From positions 1-64,000 of the forward strand of contig OY969623.1 in the NCBI GenBank assembly GCA_963701675.1: a stretch of DNA of 64,000 nt, written 5' to 3'. Both the position numbers and the translations under genes were made by a program. Below, piece after piece: positions 26,277 to 34,236 of this stretch (its first letter is position 1; every line of letters starts with the position of its first letter). The DNA comes from G963701675 sp963701675. GTDB lineage: Bacteria > Planctomycetota > Planctomycetia > Gemmatales > Gemmataceae. Under the pieces are notes generated by a model. The model saw nothing but the letters and a program-made list of their open reading frames with translations. It was not told where the DNA came from and did no database searches.

Positions 26277-26424
26277 GCTGTGGATCGTCGCCTGAGCCAT
26301 CGGCACAAATGGCGAGTAATTCGTCGAGGTCGATAGACGAGCTGACTTCTACCTTCCCAAGCAATCGGATCGGGAAGCCAGCAATCTTCACAACGGTGCC
26401 TTCGTTTAAGACAAAGCGCTCCAT
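26251..26424 (-). CDS. Small hypothetical protein of the island
   Basis: 57 aa starting MERFVLNEGTVVKIAGFPIR at 26424 (an earlier in-frame start at 26478 would overlap the HTH gene by 25 nt). Beta-rich N-terminus and an acidic C-terminus (ELLAICADGSGDD). No family is recognised. It follows the HTH gene on the same strand and probably shares its transcript. Confidence 0.5.
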   Translation of the reverse strand: MERFVLNEGTVVKIAGFPIRLLGKVEVSSSIDLDELLAICADGSGDDPQPMLVSENP

Positions 26425-26453
26425 CGGCTTCTCCAACAGTAGTGATGAAATAA

Positions 26454-26654
26454 CTATCTTTTTTTGCGACCTTCCCACTCGCGAACTTCAGAAGCGCTAA
26501 CGAGGGTCAGCGTCTTGAATTTGTACGTCGTCATCTTGCCTTCGTAGAGGTAGTTGCGGACAACAGTCGGCTTAATGCCGAGCGATTCGGCGGCTTCATC
26601 TATCGTTAGATAGCGATCATCTTGGGCCTTAGTCAGCTTGCGAATTCGAGCCAT
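26454..26654 (-). CDS. Helix-turn-helix (excisionase/MerR-like) DNA-binding protein
   Basis: 66 aa starting MARIRKLTKAQDDRYLTIDE at 26654. YLTIDEAAESLGIKPTVVRN is a helix-turn-helix, followed by the wing YLYEGKMTTYKFKTLTLVSA and ASEVREWEGRKKR, the layout of excisionase (xis/HTH_17) proteins. The start codon lies only 8 nt after the predicted -10, so the message may be leaderless. It could bind the palindrome in its own promoter and in the transposase promoter. Confidence 0.75.
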   Translation of the reverse strand: MARIRKLTKAQDDRYLTIDEAAESLGIKPTVVRNYLYEGKMTTYKFKTLTLVSASEVREWEGRKKR

Positions 26655-26661
26655 GTGCCCA

Positions 26662-26690
26662 TTTCTACATGACACAGTATCATCTGTCAA
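26662..26690 (-). promoter_or_regulatory. Promoter and operator of the HTH gene
   Basis: On the minus strand TTGACA (26690-26685), 17-nt spacer, TAGAAA (26667-26662). The spacer is filled by ATGATACTGTGTCATG (26683-26668), which matches the operator-like palindrome of the transposase promoter in 14 of 16 positions. A repressor bound there would block RNA polymerase. Confidence 0.6.
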
Positions 26691-26699
26691 TCCTGGTGT

Positions 26700-27887
26700 T
26701 TAATCTTCGCTTAGAGTTCGCGCCTTAATCCGCAAAAACGGTCGCATCATCGGTTCCCGGAATCGATAATGGCTTTGACTGCCAATTGGGACTTTTGTCA
26801 GAACCCGTCCACGATCCTCTTCGGTGAATGCTTGAAGAGCCGGAACGACGGCTTGAACGGTGAGGTTTACTTCAAAAAGACGGAAAACAGCCTCGACGAC
26901 ATCAGTGGCGCGGAAAATTCCTCTCTCGTCATGGTCGGCAACTCCACAGGCACACAAAATCGCTGGATAGCGGCTTGGTTTTGTGGTCCTTGTGGCTTGG
27001 CTGAATATGTCTCGATATGTGTCGATGGCTTCTTCAATTGAAAGTTCGCATGCAAAATTATCAAACAGCTCCTGGGTAGCAACCTTCGTATCTCGAATGA
27101 GACATGCTTTGGCTATCCCAAGGCCAAGAAGATGGGCATAGTGTGGAAATCCGCCAGCGAGTTGTGCAATCTCGCCCAGTACCGACGACTCAACGGAAAT
27201 CTCCAATTGCTCCGCACCCTTCGAGACGATTTCTTTGATGTCATCGTCGGCCATGAGGGGCATTTCGATCTGGACGAGATTCCGCGCTATGGATGGATGT
27301 TCTCCAATGAGTTCCGTGATGCTTTCACCAACACCGACAATGACCAGCGTCACCAGTGGATTATTGTCTGATACATTCTTAATCAGGTCAGCCATTGCTG
27401 ACCTGACGTTTGGATCGTTAACGCGATCAAACTCATCGATGACAAAAACGGCGCGACTCTGGAGCTTACCAAGAATGAGGGCAATATCTGCCGAAGTTAC
27501 TCCGTTTTCAGGACCAAAGTCGGCGAGGCTGATCTTTCCTTCGCTTTCTTCGCGTGAAAAACCGAATGCATTTTCTTTGAAGCTGATCGTGGCCCGCTGA
27601 AGAATGCGGTTCCAAATGGATTTGAACGTATCCTCACCGACGCACGTTATCTTAACCGTTTGAAACTCACGCCCCCCTGGCGGGAATCGTTCAACAAAGA
27701 TCGTCGCAATCGACGTTTTGCCAACACCACGTTGCCCGAAAATAATGGGATGGCGTCCCGGACTAGGAATCGTCTGTAAGATGTGAGCGAGTTGCTCGAT
27801 GCGCCCCCTGAACAAGTCTTTCTGAGTAATCGGGAAGCCCGGCGTAAAAACTTTATGCATCGCCGCGAGGAGGTCTTCGGAAGCCAT
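26700..27887 (-). CDS. AAA/ORC-like ATPase of the island
   Basis: 395 aa from the ATG at 27887, chosen for AGGAG 7 nt upstream and a promoter just beyond. Walker A is GQRGVGKTS, Walker B VFVIDEFDR, and sensor-like VTLVIVGVGESITELIGEHP follows. An N-terminal GRIEQLAHILQTIPSPGRH resembles the lead-in of Orc1/Cdc6, TniB and TnsC-type ATPases. The C-terminal 120 residues look like a winged-helix module (FRATDVVEAVFRLFEVNL). In transposons, such ATPases choose targets or load transposase; here that is a guess from context. It precedes the HTH gene on the same strand. Confidence 0.75.
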   Translation of the reverse strand: MASEDLLAAMHKVFTPGFPITQKDLFRGRIEQLAHILQTIPSPGRHPIIFGQRGVGKTSIATIFVERFPPGGREFQTVKITCVGEDTFKSIWNRILQRATISFKENAFGFSREESEGKISLADFGPENGVTSADIALILGKLQSRAVFVIDEFDRVNDPNVRSAMADLIKNVSDNNPLVTLVIVGVGESITELIGEHPSIARNLVQIEMPLMADDDIKEIVSKGAEQLEISVESSVLGEIAQLAGGFPHYAHLLGLGIAKACLIRDTKVATQELFDNFACELSIEEAIDTYRDIFSQATRTTKPSRYPAILCACGVADHDERGIFRATDVVEAVFRLFEVNLTVQAVVPALQAFTEEDRGRVLTKVPIGSQSHYRFREPMMRPFLRIKARTLSED

Positions 27888-27908
27888 AGCCTTTACTCCT
27901 GGAAAGGC

Positions 27909-27937
27909 AATATATGCGCACCTCATCACGTCCGCAA
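27909..27937 (-). promoter_or_regulatory. Promoter of the AAA ATPase gene
   Basis: On the minus strand TTGCGG (27937-27932), 17 nt, TATATT (27914-27909). The -10 is 22 nt before the start codon at 27887, so the leader would be about 15 nt with the ribosome site near its 5' end. Confidence 0.5.
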
Positions 27938-28017
27938 CACGCAGCCTGCGAACCCGCACGGGGGGGGCTAATTCCGTTTCAACTCGGCTCATACCGTTTC
28001 CGTTTCGTTCATCCGTT

Positions 28018-28050
28018 AAATGTGCAGCCATCCGGCAAAAATGTGCAGCG
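28018..28050. repeat. Paired AAATGTGCAGC repeats, right side of island
   Basis: TGTGCAGCC (28021) and TGTGCAGCG (28042) are spaced 21 nt, mirroring the 20-nt spacing of the left pair at 24156 and 24176. Both pairs read in the same direction. Confidence 0.5.
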
Positions 28051-28077
28051 GGCCAAAATCAGTCAAAAATATGCAAA

Positions 28078-28102
28078 GTCAGGAGACCCGCGCCGAGCGC
28101 GA
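28078..28102. repeat. 25-nt inverted repeat, right copy
   Basis: Matches the reverse complement of 24003-24027 with one mismatch. It runs into two 17-nt direct repeats, 28084-28100 and 28103-28119, that differ at one base (AGACCCGCGCC-G/T-AGCGC). Confidence 0.6.
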
Positions 28103-28132
28103 AGACCCGCGCCTAGCGCCGTGTCCTGAGGA

Positions 28133-28594
28133 TCACTGCTTCTTTTCCTCTTTAATCCGCTCGAAGGTGAACACGACGTTCTTGCTGTCCTTGGTGTCGA
28201 AGCTCTTGGGCCGGTCGCCCTCCGCGGCGCCAGGAGCGGTCATGCATACGAACCACTTTTCACCTTCCAGCTTATAGATGCCGTACTGCATCTTCCCCTT
28301 GTGCTGGCCCGTCTCGTGCGCGTTGTCGATGGTCTTCGGGTTCTTCTTGGGATCGACGCTCACCTTGGCTTGATACTCGCTCTTGGGCGCTCGTCCGATC
28401 GACTTGCCGTCGCCGCCGACAATGAACGTGAAGTCGACTACCGCTTCTTTGGGAAGCGGCTTACCGCCAGCTTCGAGGCCGACGGTCTTCCACGTTCCTT
28501 CGAGAGCTTTGAGTTCCTTGCGGACGTCGTCATTGTCCGCGTTCACGAGGAGTGGGGTAGTCAGTACGCACAGGACACTGAAGAACCGATACAT
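28133..28594 (-). CDS. Secreted TIGR03067 domain protein
   Basis: 153 aa with a signal peptide (MYRFFSVLCVLTTPLLVNA). The mature protein is one TIGR03067 domain: ELKALEGTWKTVGLEAGGKP, VSVDPKKNPKTIDNAHETGQ, KGKMQYGIYKLEGEKWFVCM, VFTFERIK. TIGR03067 is a lipocalin-like domain greatly expanded in Gemmata-type planctomycetes; its role is unknown. It is the stand-alone form of the domain fused to the S9 peptidase at 8846-11338. Confidence 0.88.
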   Translation of the reverse strand: MYRFFSVLCVLTTPLLVNADNDDVRKELKALEGTWKTVGLEAGGKPLPKEAVVDFTFIVGGDGKSIGRAPKSEYQAKVSVDPKKNPKTIDNAHETGQHKGKMQYGIYKLEGEKWFVCMTAPGAAEGDRPKSFDTKDSKNVVFTFERIKEEKKQ

Positions 28595-28641
28595 GGATGC
28601 TCCTTTAGAGAAAGTTGGACTTTGTTCGCCGGCTGCTCCCG

Positions 28642-29163
28642 CTACGACATTGATCGCTCAGAGTACAACTCCGACCACGCATTATATTGTTCAAGAATTT
28701 CCTCAATCTCCGAGTCGTCGCTGTGGCTTATCAATGCACCAAGCATGACCTCGCCCTTAGCCAACGCGATTGCTCCGAGAATGCTTCGAACCGTTTCACG
28801 ATCCTTTATGTTGTGAAGGTCACGAAGACCCAACTCGAGCAAGTCCTGCCACGCGTGCGTATACGCCTTCGCAAGCCATTTTGGCAGCGGCGGATTCGAC
28901 TTGCGATGGCGTTCAATTTCGATTGTGGAAACGAGTCCATACAAGTTCCAATCGCGGCGCGGAAGCAGCTTGCCAATTCTCACAAGGTGCGGAACAGTCG
29001 CGTAAGAAGCTTCGCCAACCTCTCCTTGGTGATGGAGCTCTTGCCACAATTCGTCCCAAGTATTCTCGCCATTCTCCAGCCGTCGCAGCGCAGCCGACGG
29101 ATCGTAAGGCGTTTTGTACCCCCCGGCAAGCTCGCTCCAGCGCGGGTCATCGAGAGGCAACAT
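28642..29163 (-). CDS. Hypothetical protein
   Basis: 173 aa, cytosolic and helical. It starts MLPLDDPRWSELAGGYKTPY and contains WDELWQELHHQGEVGEASYA and VPHLVRIG, a pattern seen in small HEAT-like or SMI1-neighbour proteins, but no named family is assigned with confidence. The C-terminus is acidic (HSDDSEIEEILEQYNAWSEL). It has no close same-strand partner: the gap to the acetyltransferase upstream is about 170 nt. Confidence 0.6.
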   Translation of the reverse strand: MLPLDDPRWSELAGGYKTPYDPSAALRRLENGENTWDELWQELHHQGEVGEASYATVPHLVRIGKLLPRRDWNLYGLVSTIEIERHRKSNPPLPKWLAKAYTHAWQDLLELGLRDLHNIKDRETVRSILGAIALAKGEVMLGALISHSDDSEIEEILEQYNAWSELYSERSMS

Positions 29164-29330
29164 GTCGTCTCCTGCGGATGAAAGTTGAACCGCCCGGCGC
29201 TAGCGACGCCGCAAAGGGCGGGCGGGCAAGCAGCAGTCGTTATCGAACGTTTCCCAGCCGAGTTCAACGGGCGAGCGGCGGTACACTTCCATCATGGGCT
29301 CGTAGCCGCTGCGTGGCAGTCCCCGTGCGG

Positions 29331-29813
29331 TCACAGTACGAGTTCCATGAAGACGTCGGCAGTCTCGTACCCCGTATCTGCTGGCAATGGGCCGTACTGG
29401 AAGCCGAGCCGTTCATAAAGCCGCAGCGCCGCCTGAAGCTTGCTGGAGGAGACTAGCACAAGTTTTCGCGCACCGCGGTTGCGCGACCAGCCGATCGCAA
29501 CCTCTGTCAATTGGCGACCAACACCGTGGCGCCGTGCGGAAGTATCGACCGCCAGCTTGGCAAGTTCCACCGTTTCGCCGTCGCGCACGATTGTTGCGCA
29601 CGTTCCAACAACCACGCCACATTGTAGGGCGAAGAAGATCTCGCCGCCGGTGGCCAGGATCGTCTCACGCGGATGTTCAAGATGCTTTAGGTCGCCGTCT
29701 TCGAGCAATGCGTATCGCTCCAGCCACTCGCGGTTCAGGCGCGCGAATGCATCGGCATACTCTTCACGGTAGCCGACGATCTGCATTGGACCGTCTGTAG
29801 CCATTTCATTCAT
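29331..29813 (-). CDS. GNAT family N-acetyltransferase
   Basis: 160 aa; internal methionines at residues 4 and 10 are alternative starts. Single GNAT domain: YREEYADAFARLNREWLERY, GVVVGTCATIVRDGETVELA, the acetyl-CoA loop TSARRHGVGRQLTEVAIGWS, and ALRLYERLGFQYGPLPADTG. This form (GxExxxLxxL with a C-terminal VFMELVL) is typical of MarR-adjacent or free-standing acetyltransferases of unknown substrate. Its 5' end overlaps the DUF2277 gene by 8 nt, suggesting one transcript. Confidence 0.85.
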   Translation of the reverse strand: MNEMATDGPMQIVGYREEYADAFARLNREWLERYALLEDGDLKHLEHPRETILATGGEIFFALQCGVVVGTCATIVRDGETVELAKLAVDTSARRHGVGRQLTEVAIGWSRNRGARKLVLVSSSKLQAALRLYERLGFQYGPLPADTGYETADVFMELVL

Positions 29814-30090
29814 AGGTACTCACGAAACACCAAACCTCTTCGCCGCCCGCGCGAGCTCGCTGGGCTTCAAGCTGACGGTCACGAGGTTCTGAATTCGTCA
29901 CCAGCGAATCCAACAACGTACGGGCCACCGCGGTCACGTCGTCGACGGCGCGCTGAAACGCTGCCTCATTGGACTTCGAAGGTTTGTTGAAGCCCGAAAG
30001 TTTTCTGACGAATTGAATCGCCGAGGCGCGGATTTCCTCGTCGGTGGCGGGAGGTTTGAAGTTAAACAGAGTTTTGATGTTTCGACACAT
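29806..30090 (-). CDS. DUF2277 family protein
   Basis: 94 aa. MCRNIKTLFNFKPPATDEEI is the diagnostic N-terminus of DUF2277, followed by QFVRKLSGFNKPSKSNEAAF and LLDSLVTNSEPRDRQLEAQR. The family is small, helical and of unknown function, often next to enzymes. It starts 6 nt after the restored stop of the alpha/beta hydrolase and runs into the GNAT gene. Confidence 0.9.
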   Translation of the reverse strand: MCRNIKTLFNFKPPATDEEIRASAIQFVRKLSGFNKPSKSNEAAFQRAVDDVTAVARTLLDSLVTNSEPRDRQLEAQRARAGGEEVWCFVSTYE

Positions 30091-30096
30091 AGCGAT

Positions 30097-30781
30097 TCAC
30101 TCCCGATCTGAGACCACACGATTCATCCACACCGCCATCGTATCCAGAGCTTCCCCCAGGCACCTCCGAGTCCTTCCGCCCCGTGCGTGCGGGCACATGG
30201 AATGAATGATCGGCATCTGGCAATAGTCTAAGGGTGCTACTGGGGCCGAGCCGCTCGACGAGTTTTTGTAACAGATCCAACTCCGCGAAGTCATCTCGGG
30301 TTCCTTGAAGGAAGAGCATGGGAAGGTTCACATCGAACAGGTGTCTTCCGCGCTCCTCCGACGGCCGTCCAGGTGGATGGAGTGGAAAGCCGAGGAACAT
30401 GAGGCCACGCACTCCGGGGAGCGACGCCTCGGCCTGAGCCTGCGAAGTCATCCGGCCACCAAAAGACTTGCCGCCCGCGAAAAGTGCGAGATCCGGAACG
30501 AGACGTGACCCCTCCGCCACAGCCGCGCGAACCGTGGCATGGGCAAGCTTGGGCGTGTCGGGCCGTTTAGAACCCCGCTCCATGTACGGAAACTGATAGC
30601 GCAAGCTTGCGATGCCGTGCTCGGCGAGCCCGTTTGCGACTGCCGTCATGAATGCATGCGTCATGCCCGCACCGGCGCCGTGCGCCAGCACATAACAGAC
30701 TCGTGCATGCCCTGGGACTTGAAGTAGTCCCGACACGCGCTGGGTGCCATCGAAGGTTATCGAAAGAGCCTGTGAACTCAT
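30097..30781 (-). pseudogene. Alpha/beta hydrolase (Tex30/KANL3-like), C-terminal frameshift
   Basis: About 228 aa when restored. VCYVLAHGAGAGMTHAFMTA (oxyanion/first strand), FAGGKSFGGRMTSQAQAE (nucleophile elbow GKSFGG), PMLFLQGTRDDFAELDLL (acid) and PDADHSFHVP (His) match COG3571/Tex30 hydrolases. Near 30153-30160 an extra base in a CC/GGGGG run shifts the frame; the correct ending is LGEALDTMAVWMNRVVSDRE at 30097. Without correction the protein reads through in another frame to 30062. The catalytic residues are all before the shift, so activity may survive. Confidence 0.75.
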
Positions 30782-30952
30782 TGAAGTCGTGATTCTCTTG
30801 CGTTGCCTGCCTTAATGATATCAGCGTCGTCGACAAACATCGTGCCGTTAACTCCACCCCCTTGACTGAATCCCGCCTCCCCACACGGACTAAGCTATAT
30901 TTCAAGAGCGGTTGCTCAGACAAATCGCAGTACATTCATATCAACGTTCACA

Positions 30953-31573
30953 ATGCGTACACCGACGATTGTCTTTGCGTTACTTGTTTGGGTTTGCATT
31001 GTCAGCACCGGTCTTTGGGCGGTGTGGCATTACGACCGAACCCCTGGCGCCAAAGTCTCGTCGCCTATTAACTGGCCGCTCGACACAAGGATCGAGCGTG
31101 TCCAGGGATGCCCGACGCTGGTGATGTTCGTGCATCCGCGGTGCCCGTGCACATTTGCGTCGATCGCGGAGTTGGAGCGATTGATGGCACGATGTGCGGG
31201 CGCGGCAACGACACACATCTGGTTTCTCCATCCGCGTGGGGCCGGGCACGATTGGACAGATGCTCCTGTTTTGCGGCGGGCCGCTGTAGTTTCCGGGGTG
31301 TGCATCTCGGCGGATGAGGATGGAAATGAGGCGCAACGTTTCGGCGTTCGGACGTCCGGCCATGTACTGGTTTACGACGCTGAAGGGCGTTGCGTATTCA
31401 GCGGTGGAATCACGGCCGGGCGCGGGAATCACGGGAATAGTCTTGGTCAGGAGGCCATTGTTGCGTTTTTGACCGCAGGCGCTTGCGAACGTCGGCAAAC
31501 ACCTGTATTTGGTTGTCCGCTCTTTGCATTCGATTCACAAACTGGAGCGGAGCGAACTCTGACTCGGGAATAG
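30953..31573 (+). CDS. Membrane-anchored thioredoxin-fold protein (RedB-like)
   Basis: 206 aa. A single N-terminal membrane anchor (TIVFALLVWVCIVSTGLWAV) is followed by a thioredoxin-like domain: GCPTLVMFVHPRCPCTFASI with a CPC rather than CxxC active site, WFLHPRGAGHDWTDAPVLRR, and GHVLVYDAEGRCVFSGGITA. The terminal RQTPVFGCPLFA is also seen in RedB-type proteins. It should act outside the membrane on thiols or redox partners. Its stop is 5 nt before the start of the sensor kinase, so the two are probably one operon, linking redox sensing and signalling. Confidence 0.78.
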   Translation: MRTPTIVFALLVWVCIVSTGLWAVWHYDRTPGAKVSSPINWPLDTRIERVQGCPTLVMFVHPRCPCTFASIAELERLMARCAGAATTHIWFLHPRGAGHDWTDAPVLRRAAVVSGVCISADEDGNEAQRFGVRTSGHVLVYDAEGRCVFSGGITAGRGNHGNSLGQEAIVAFLTAGACERRQTPVFGCPLFAFDSQTGAERTLTRE

Positions 31574-31578
31574 TTCAC

Positions 31579-34029
31579 ATGACCATGAACCCTCATATGC
31601 GAGCCGAGCAGTTATTCGAACAGCATCGGCAAGCGATCTACCGTCAGACCGATCACCTTTTCGCCGGCCTCATGATTTTCCAGTGGTTGGCCGGCATCTT
31701 CGTTGCGATATGGATTTCACCGCTGACCTGGGCGGGACTTTCAAGCGCGACCCACCCACATGTTTGGACGGCGACTCTGCTTGGGGGCGCGATCTGCAGT
31801 TTGCCGGTCTTCGTCGCCATCGTTTGTCCAGGGCGAGTCTTGACGCGACACATCATCGCCGCCGGCCAAATGCTGGCGTCGGCGTTGCTCATTCACTTGA
31901 CCGGCGGCCGAATCGAAACGCACTTTCTTGTCTTCGGTACACTGGCATTTCTGGCGTTTTACCGCGATTGGCGAGTGCTCATTACGGCCAGCGCCGTGAT
32001 TGCCATTGACCACCTGGTGCGCGGGTTCTATTGGCCACAGTCTGTCTACGGGGTCGCCCAAGGTGTGGAATGGCGTTGGCTGGAGCACGCCGGCTGGGTA
32101 GTGTTTCTCGACGTGTTTCTTATCTATTCGTGCATTCGTAGCGTCAGCGAAATGCGAACCATTGCCGATCGCCAGGCGCGTCTCGAATCAACGAACATGG
32201 CAATCGAAGATACCGTGCGTGAACGTACGGCGGATCTTCAGACCGCCAATCTTGCGTTGCAGGGCGAAATTGCCGAACGAACCCGGATCGAATCGGTCCT
32301 GCGCGCAACAAGGTAGAGCTTCAAGAAGCCAAGGCGGCGGCGGAGGCAGCGAATCTTGCGAAGAGCGAATTCCTCGCCAACATGAGCCACGAAATCCGTA
32401 CACCGATGAATGGAGTCCTCGGCATGACGGAACTGGCGCTGGACACATCGCTGACCGCGGAACAGCGCGAGTACCTCGACACGATCCGGAGCTCCGGCGA
32501 CGCTCTGCTAAACATTCTCAATGACATTTTGGATTTCTCCAAAATCGAGGCCGGAAAGCTCGATCTCAATCCGATTCCGTTTGATCTGCATGAATTGCTT
32601 GATGCCACGCTGAAACTGTTGGCACCGCGCGCATGTTAAAGGTCTCGAACTGGCTTGTCACGTCCCCGCTGCCGTGCCACAGGACCTGATCGGCGATCCC
32701 GGCCGTCTTCGCCAGGTGCTAACGAATCTGATTGGCAACGCCGTCAAATTCACTTATCAAGGCGAGGTCGTCATTCGAGCCAACTTAGTCGACAACGGGT
32801 CCAACTCCCCGCCAGGAACGTGCACGCTCCAGTTTTCGGTGAGCGACACCGGGATCGGCATTCCGGCATCAAAATTGGAGCGCATTTTCGATCCGTTTGA
32901 ACAAGCGGATGGATCGACGACTCGCCGCTTCGGTGGCACGGGTCTCGGATTGACGATTTGTGCTCGCCTGGTGGGCCTGATGGGCGGCCGTATTTGGGTC
33001 GAAAGCGACCCCGACCGCGGCAGCACGTTTCATTTCACGGCGCGATTTGAAGCGGCGCCTCCATCGCAAAGACCTTCAGCGCTCCTGAAGCCGCTCGGTT
33101 TGCGGGGCGTACCGGTAATGATCGTCGACGATAACGCCACGAATCGTCAAATCCTTACGGAGACGGTAGGCTTGTGGGGTATGCGGCCTGTGGCCGTCGA
33201 CAGCGGGAGTAGTGCGATTACGGAGCTGGAGCGAGCCGCCGACGCCGATAGATTCTTTCCGCTGATTCTCTTGGATGCACAGATGCCCGACATGGACGGC
33301 TTTGAAGTCGCGGCCCAAATCCAGCGCAAGCCGAGATTAGGTTCGCCGGCTCTCGTCATGCTCACTTCCTCGGACCGGCAGGGGGACTGGGCTCGATGCC
33401 ACGAAGTGGGTATGACGTCGTACCTGATCAAGCCAGTCCGTCAGGCCGAGCTGCTCAACGTCATTCTGACCGCCTTGGCCACGGCGCAGCCGGTAGCTCT
33501 ACGCACGGAAGATCGAGAAATCAAACCGGTCCGAGGCAAGTCGGACCCACTGCTCAAGAGATTTGGCCGGCTCCGCTTCTTGGTCGCGGAGGACCATGTT
33601 GTCAATCAGCGCTTAGTCGTTCGCCTGTTGGAAAAACGAGGGCACGAAGTGACGGTGGTGGCCGATGGGCACGACGCCATTGCAGCGATCAAGCAGCAGC
33701 CCTTCGATCTCGTTTTGATGGATGTTCAAATGCCCGGCATGGGCGGCTTTGAAGCGACAGCGGTCATCCGCGACTTCGAACGCGACATCGGGCGCCGAAC
33801 GCCGATCATTGCGATGACCGCCCATGCTCTAGCGGGCGACCGTGAACGGTGCCTTCATGCTGGGATGGACGGATACGTCGCAAAACCCATTCGTATTGAC
33901 GAATTGATCTCGGAAATCGATTCGATCCTGACTGAGGAAACCAACCGTAATTCAAGCGTACAACTTCGTGGCCGCTCGGAAGATCCGAGTGATGTAACTG
34001 AAGCCACTGAGGTCGAAGCCGCACCCTAA
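31579..34029 (+). pseudogene. Hybrid sensor histidine kinase with two receiver domains, two compensating frameshifts
   Basis: Start MTMNPHMRAEQLFEQHRQ at 31579. About six membrane helices (residues about 30-195), a coiled coil (RTADLQTANLALQGEIAERT), HisKA with phospho-acceptor NMSHEIRTPMNG (His near 270), HATPase_c with N box GNAVKFTYQGEVV and FGGTGLGLTI, then two receivers (MIVDDNATN ... LLDAQMPDMDG; VAEDHVVNQ ... LMDVQMPGMGG). The frame shifts near 32310 and back near 32630, the latter by loss of CG in a CGCGCG run, so total length stays a multiple of three. Error or decay both fit. It belongs to the BarA-like class. Confidence 0.8.
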
Positions 34030-34236
34030 CGATGATGTCTGCCGCTCCCGGCGCTGACGCAACCGGGCTCACCGGGTTTTCGATGTTGATGGTTCATGGC
34101 CGCAAACCTACTCCTTCGGCTTTTGCCGCTCCGAGAGGCTGGATGAGCGTGGGGAATGCGGCGCGCAGTTTCTTTCCAGTCTTGATTTCGCGGAGCTTCC
34201 TTCCATGAGGTTTGGCGGGTTGATGTCTGACGTCTA

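Larger units (their letters stand above)
24003..28102. mobile_element. Putative mobile/accessory island with SWIM transposase and AAA ATPase
   Basis: The 4.1-kb segment is bracketed by a 25-nt inverted repeat and, inside that, TTTGCAT-A/T-TTTT-type ends (24122-24133 and, inverted, 28065-28077). Paired GTGCAGC repeats lie close to both ends. Gene content differs from the surroundings: transposase, small DNA-binding proteins, a Cas2-fold protein and an AAA ATPase. From about 25.4 to 27.9 kb it is visibly AT-richer, with E. coli-like promoters. The exact ends and any target duplication are not resolved. Confidence 0.45.
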
